Origin: an uncultured Lachnospiraceae bacterium
GTDB taxonomy: Bacteria > Bacillota > Clostridia > Lachnospirales > Lachnospiraceae
DNA: 32,213 nt
NCBI GenBank assembly: GCA_910579495.1
Contig: CAJTVD010000047.1
Span: forward strand, 1 to 32,213
Direction of reading: 5' to 3'
Made by a program: the position numbers and the translations under genes. The notes below the pieces were generated by a model that had not been told where the DNA came from, did no database searches, and saw only the letters and a program-made list of their open reading frames with translations. Positions 31,403 through 32,213 of this stretch are shown piece by piece (the stretch's first letter is position 1; the number at the start of each line of letters is the position of its first letter).

Positions 31403-31863
31403 CTTGCTGTCACCTCCGAAAGAACACCGTCCACAATTACAAATTGCCGGTCTGCCATTCTTGCAATGCGGCTGTCGTGAGTGATGATAACCAGTGTTTT
31501 GCCCATCTTTTTCCATACGCTTTGCAGCATTTCCATAACCTCATCGCCGCTTTTGCTGTCCAGATTTCCTGTCGGTTCATCAGCAAAAATAATATCCGGC
31601 TTTGCGATCAGGGCGCGGGCAATCGCTACACGCTGTTGCTGACCGCCGGAAAGTTCATGGGGCAAATGGGTCATCCGTTCACGGATGCCTAACAAATCCG
31701 TAAGCTGATTCAGATATGCTTCGTCCGGCTGTTTTTTGTCCAAAAGCAGAGGCATAATGATGTTTTCTTTTGCGGTCAGCACAGGGAGAAGATTGAATTG
31801 CTGAAAGATAAATCCGATGCGCTGACGGCGAAATGCGGACAATTCCTTGTCATTGAAACGATA
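31399..31863 (-). pseudogene. ABC transporter ATPase, 5' end cut off by a group II intron
   Basis: About 154 codons remain open. They include the Q-loop region RIGFIFQQFNLLP, the signature LSGGQQQRVAIARAL, Walker B IIFADEPTGNLD and the switch IITHDSR: the C-terminal two thirds of a LolD/MacB-type ATPase. The N-terminal segment with Walker A is missing: at 31863/31864 the coding sequence (YRFNDKELSAFRRQR on the minus strand) meets the start of a group II intron on the plus strand, where the frame soon hits a stop. The intron is antisense to this gene, so it cannot be spliced out of the ATPase mRNA. The missing part may lie beyond the window. The stop codon overlaps the permease start (ATGA), so the two are one operon. 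Confidence 0.88.
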
Positions 31864-32213
31864 GTGCGCCCGTTAGGGTGTATGCCATAAACCGCCTTTA
31901 GCAAGCGGTAGACAAAGATATCAAAGAAAGGAAGGTGAAAATTTACTGTCTATCATTCCACGACTTATCCGTGAGGGGAAACCCTCTGGGGAGTGTAGCA
32001 TGTCGTTGTTATAGTGTTTTCTACTATAACGGACATAGAATGGCGCAATCTTCTAACCGCCATTTTGTGTGGGGATGAAAATCCGTGTATGAGGATGAAA
32101 GCTAAACTGCTTGATTGGTAGCCGGAGCCTGGGAGTATCTGGCCTACGTGCGAAAGAAGATGGAACGCACGGTGCTTTGGCGGCTGTCGCTCGATTGTCG
32201 GCAGGCGTGTGAT
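31864..32213 (+). mobile_element. Group II intron, 5' part (domain I), continues past window
   Basis: The sequence starts GTGCGCCCGTTAGGGTG, close to the GUGCGCCCAGAUAGGGUG start of the Ll.LtrB-type introns (conserved GUGYG 5' end). It runs 350 bp to the window end with no long ORF and many short helices, for example GTTATAGT/ACTATAAC around 32008-32030, and the region ending AGCCGGAGCCTGGGAG, typical of domain I. The reverse transcriptase ORF in domain IV and the 3' end would lie outside the window. It is inserted in the plus direction inside an ABC ATPase gene that is on the minus strand. Alternative: another structured retroelement; the 5' consensus makes group II much the best reading. 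Confidence 0.85.

Noticed and set aside
31857..32007. Possible EBS1-IBS1 pairing of the group II intron: TGTCGTT (32001-32007) with AACGATA just before the insertion (31857-31863).
   Set aside because: The pairing is perfect apart from one G-U, but the candidate EBS lies partly in a predicted stem and unusually early in domain I. I do not count it as evidence.
31864..32213. CRISPR array, tRNA or rRNA genes.
   Set aside because: None seen in this part or elsewhere in the window; the structured 3' end fits group II intron domain I.

Overview
The window looks like a chromosomal segment of a gut Firmicute, most likely a Lachnospiraceae (Blautia/Enterocloster/Hungatella type). The reasons are strong AGGAGG-type ribosome binding sites, an LplA/LplB/LplC carbohydrate ABC transporter with a YesM/YesN two-component pair, an AAA-ATPase/PD-(D/E)XK gene of the kind amplified in gut clostridia, and debris of integrative conjugative elements. 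The taxonomic placement is inference from gene content only.

Layout. (1) 1-1130: a hicA-hicB toxin-antitoxin pair on the minus strand, with an inverted-repeat operator inside its core promoter. It is bracketed by two copies of a 57-bp sequence, each followed by a hairpin terminator; one copy lies inside a 38-codon small ORF. (2) 1172-4245: a GlgX/isoamylase-type GH13 enzyme (minus) and a divergent nitroreductase (plus). (3) 4255-19089, all minus strand: a carbohydrate locus. In transcription order it has a PHP phosphoesterase, an endonuclease/exonuclease/phosphatase-family protein, the LplB-type permease, a solute-binding lipoprotein, the LplC-type permease, a terminator, a PfkB kinase, a GH4 glycosidase, an M17 aminopeptidase, a 526-aa protein I cannot place, and a large GH38 alpha-mannosidase. 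Related palindromic elements occupy three of the gene gaps. (4) 19394-20915, plus strand: an unrecognised 158-aa protein and a second PHP phosphoesterase. (5) 21179-26133, minus strand: an AAA-ATPase/nuclease-like protein, a YesM-type histidine kinase and a YesN-type AraC response regulator. (6) 26390-32213: a damaged region. An M23 peptidase gene stops just after its first zinc-ligand motif. After it come a multiply deleted ATP-dependent DNA ligase, a SPOR-domain fragment, two small conjugative-element genes (one TnpW-like), a C-terminal gene fragment, an FtsX/MacB-type ABC permease, and its ATPase gene cut by the 5' end of a group II intron in antisense orientation.

How it may work together. 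The histidine kinase and response regulator are of the class that usually controls nearby LplABC-type importers. The importer would bring in an oligosaccharide or glycoconjugate. The cytoplasmic GH38 mannosidase, the GH4 enzyme, the PfkB kinase and possibly the unknown 526-aa protein would then degrade it. An M17 aminopeptidase and three phosphoesterase-fold proteins in or beside the same locus raise the possibility that the substrate carries peptide or phosphate groups. That pathway is inference and is the most interesting functional lead here. The clearest structural leads are the antisense group II intron in the ABC ATPase, the truncated M23 gene at the mosaic boundary, and the small-ORF repeat around hicAB.
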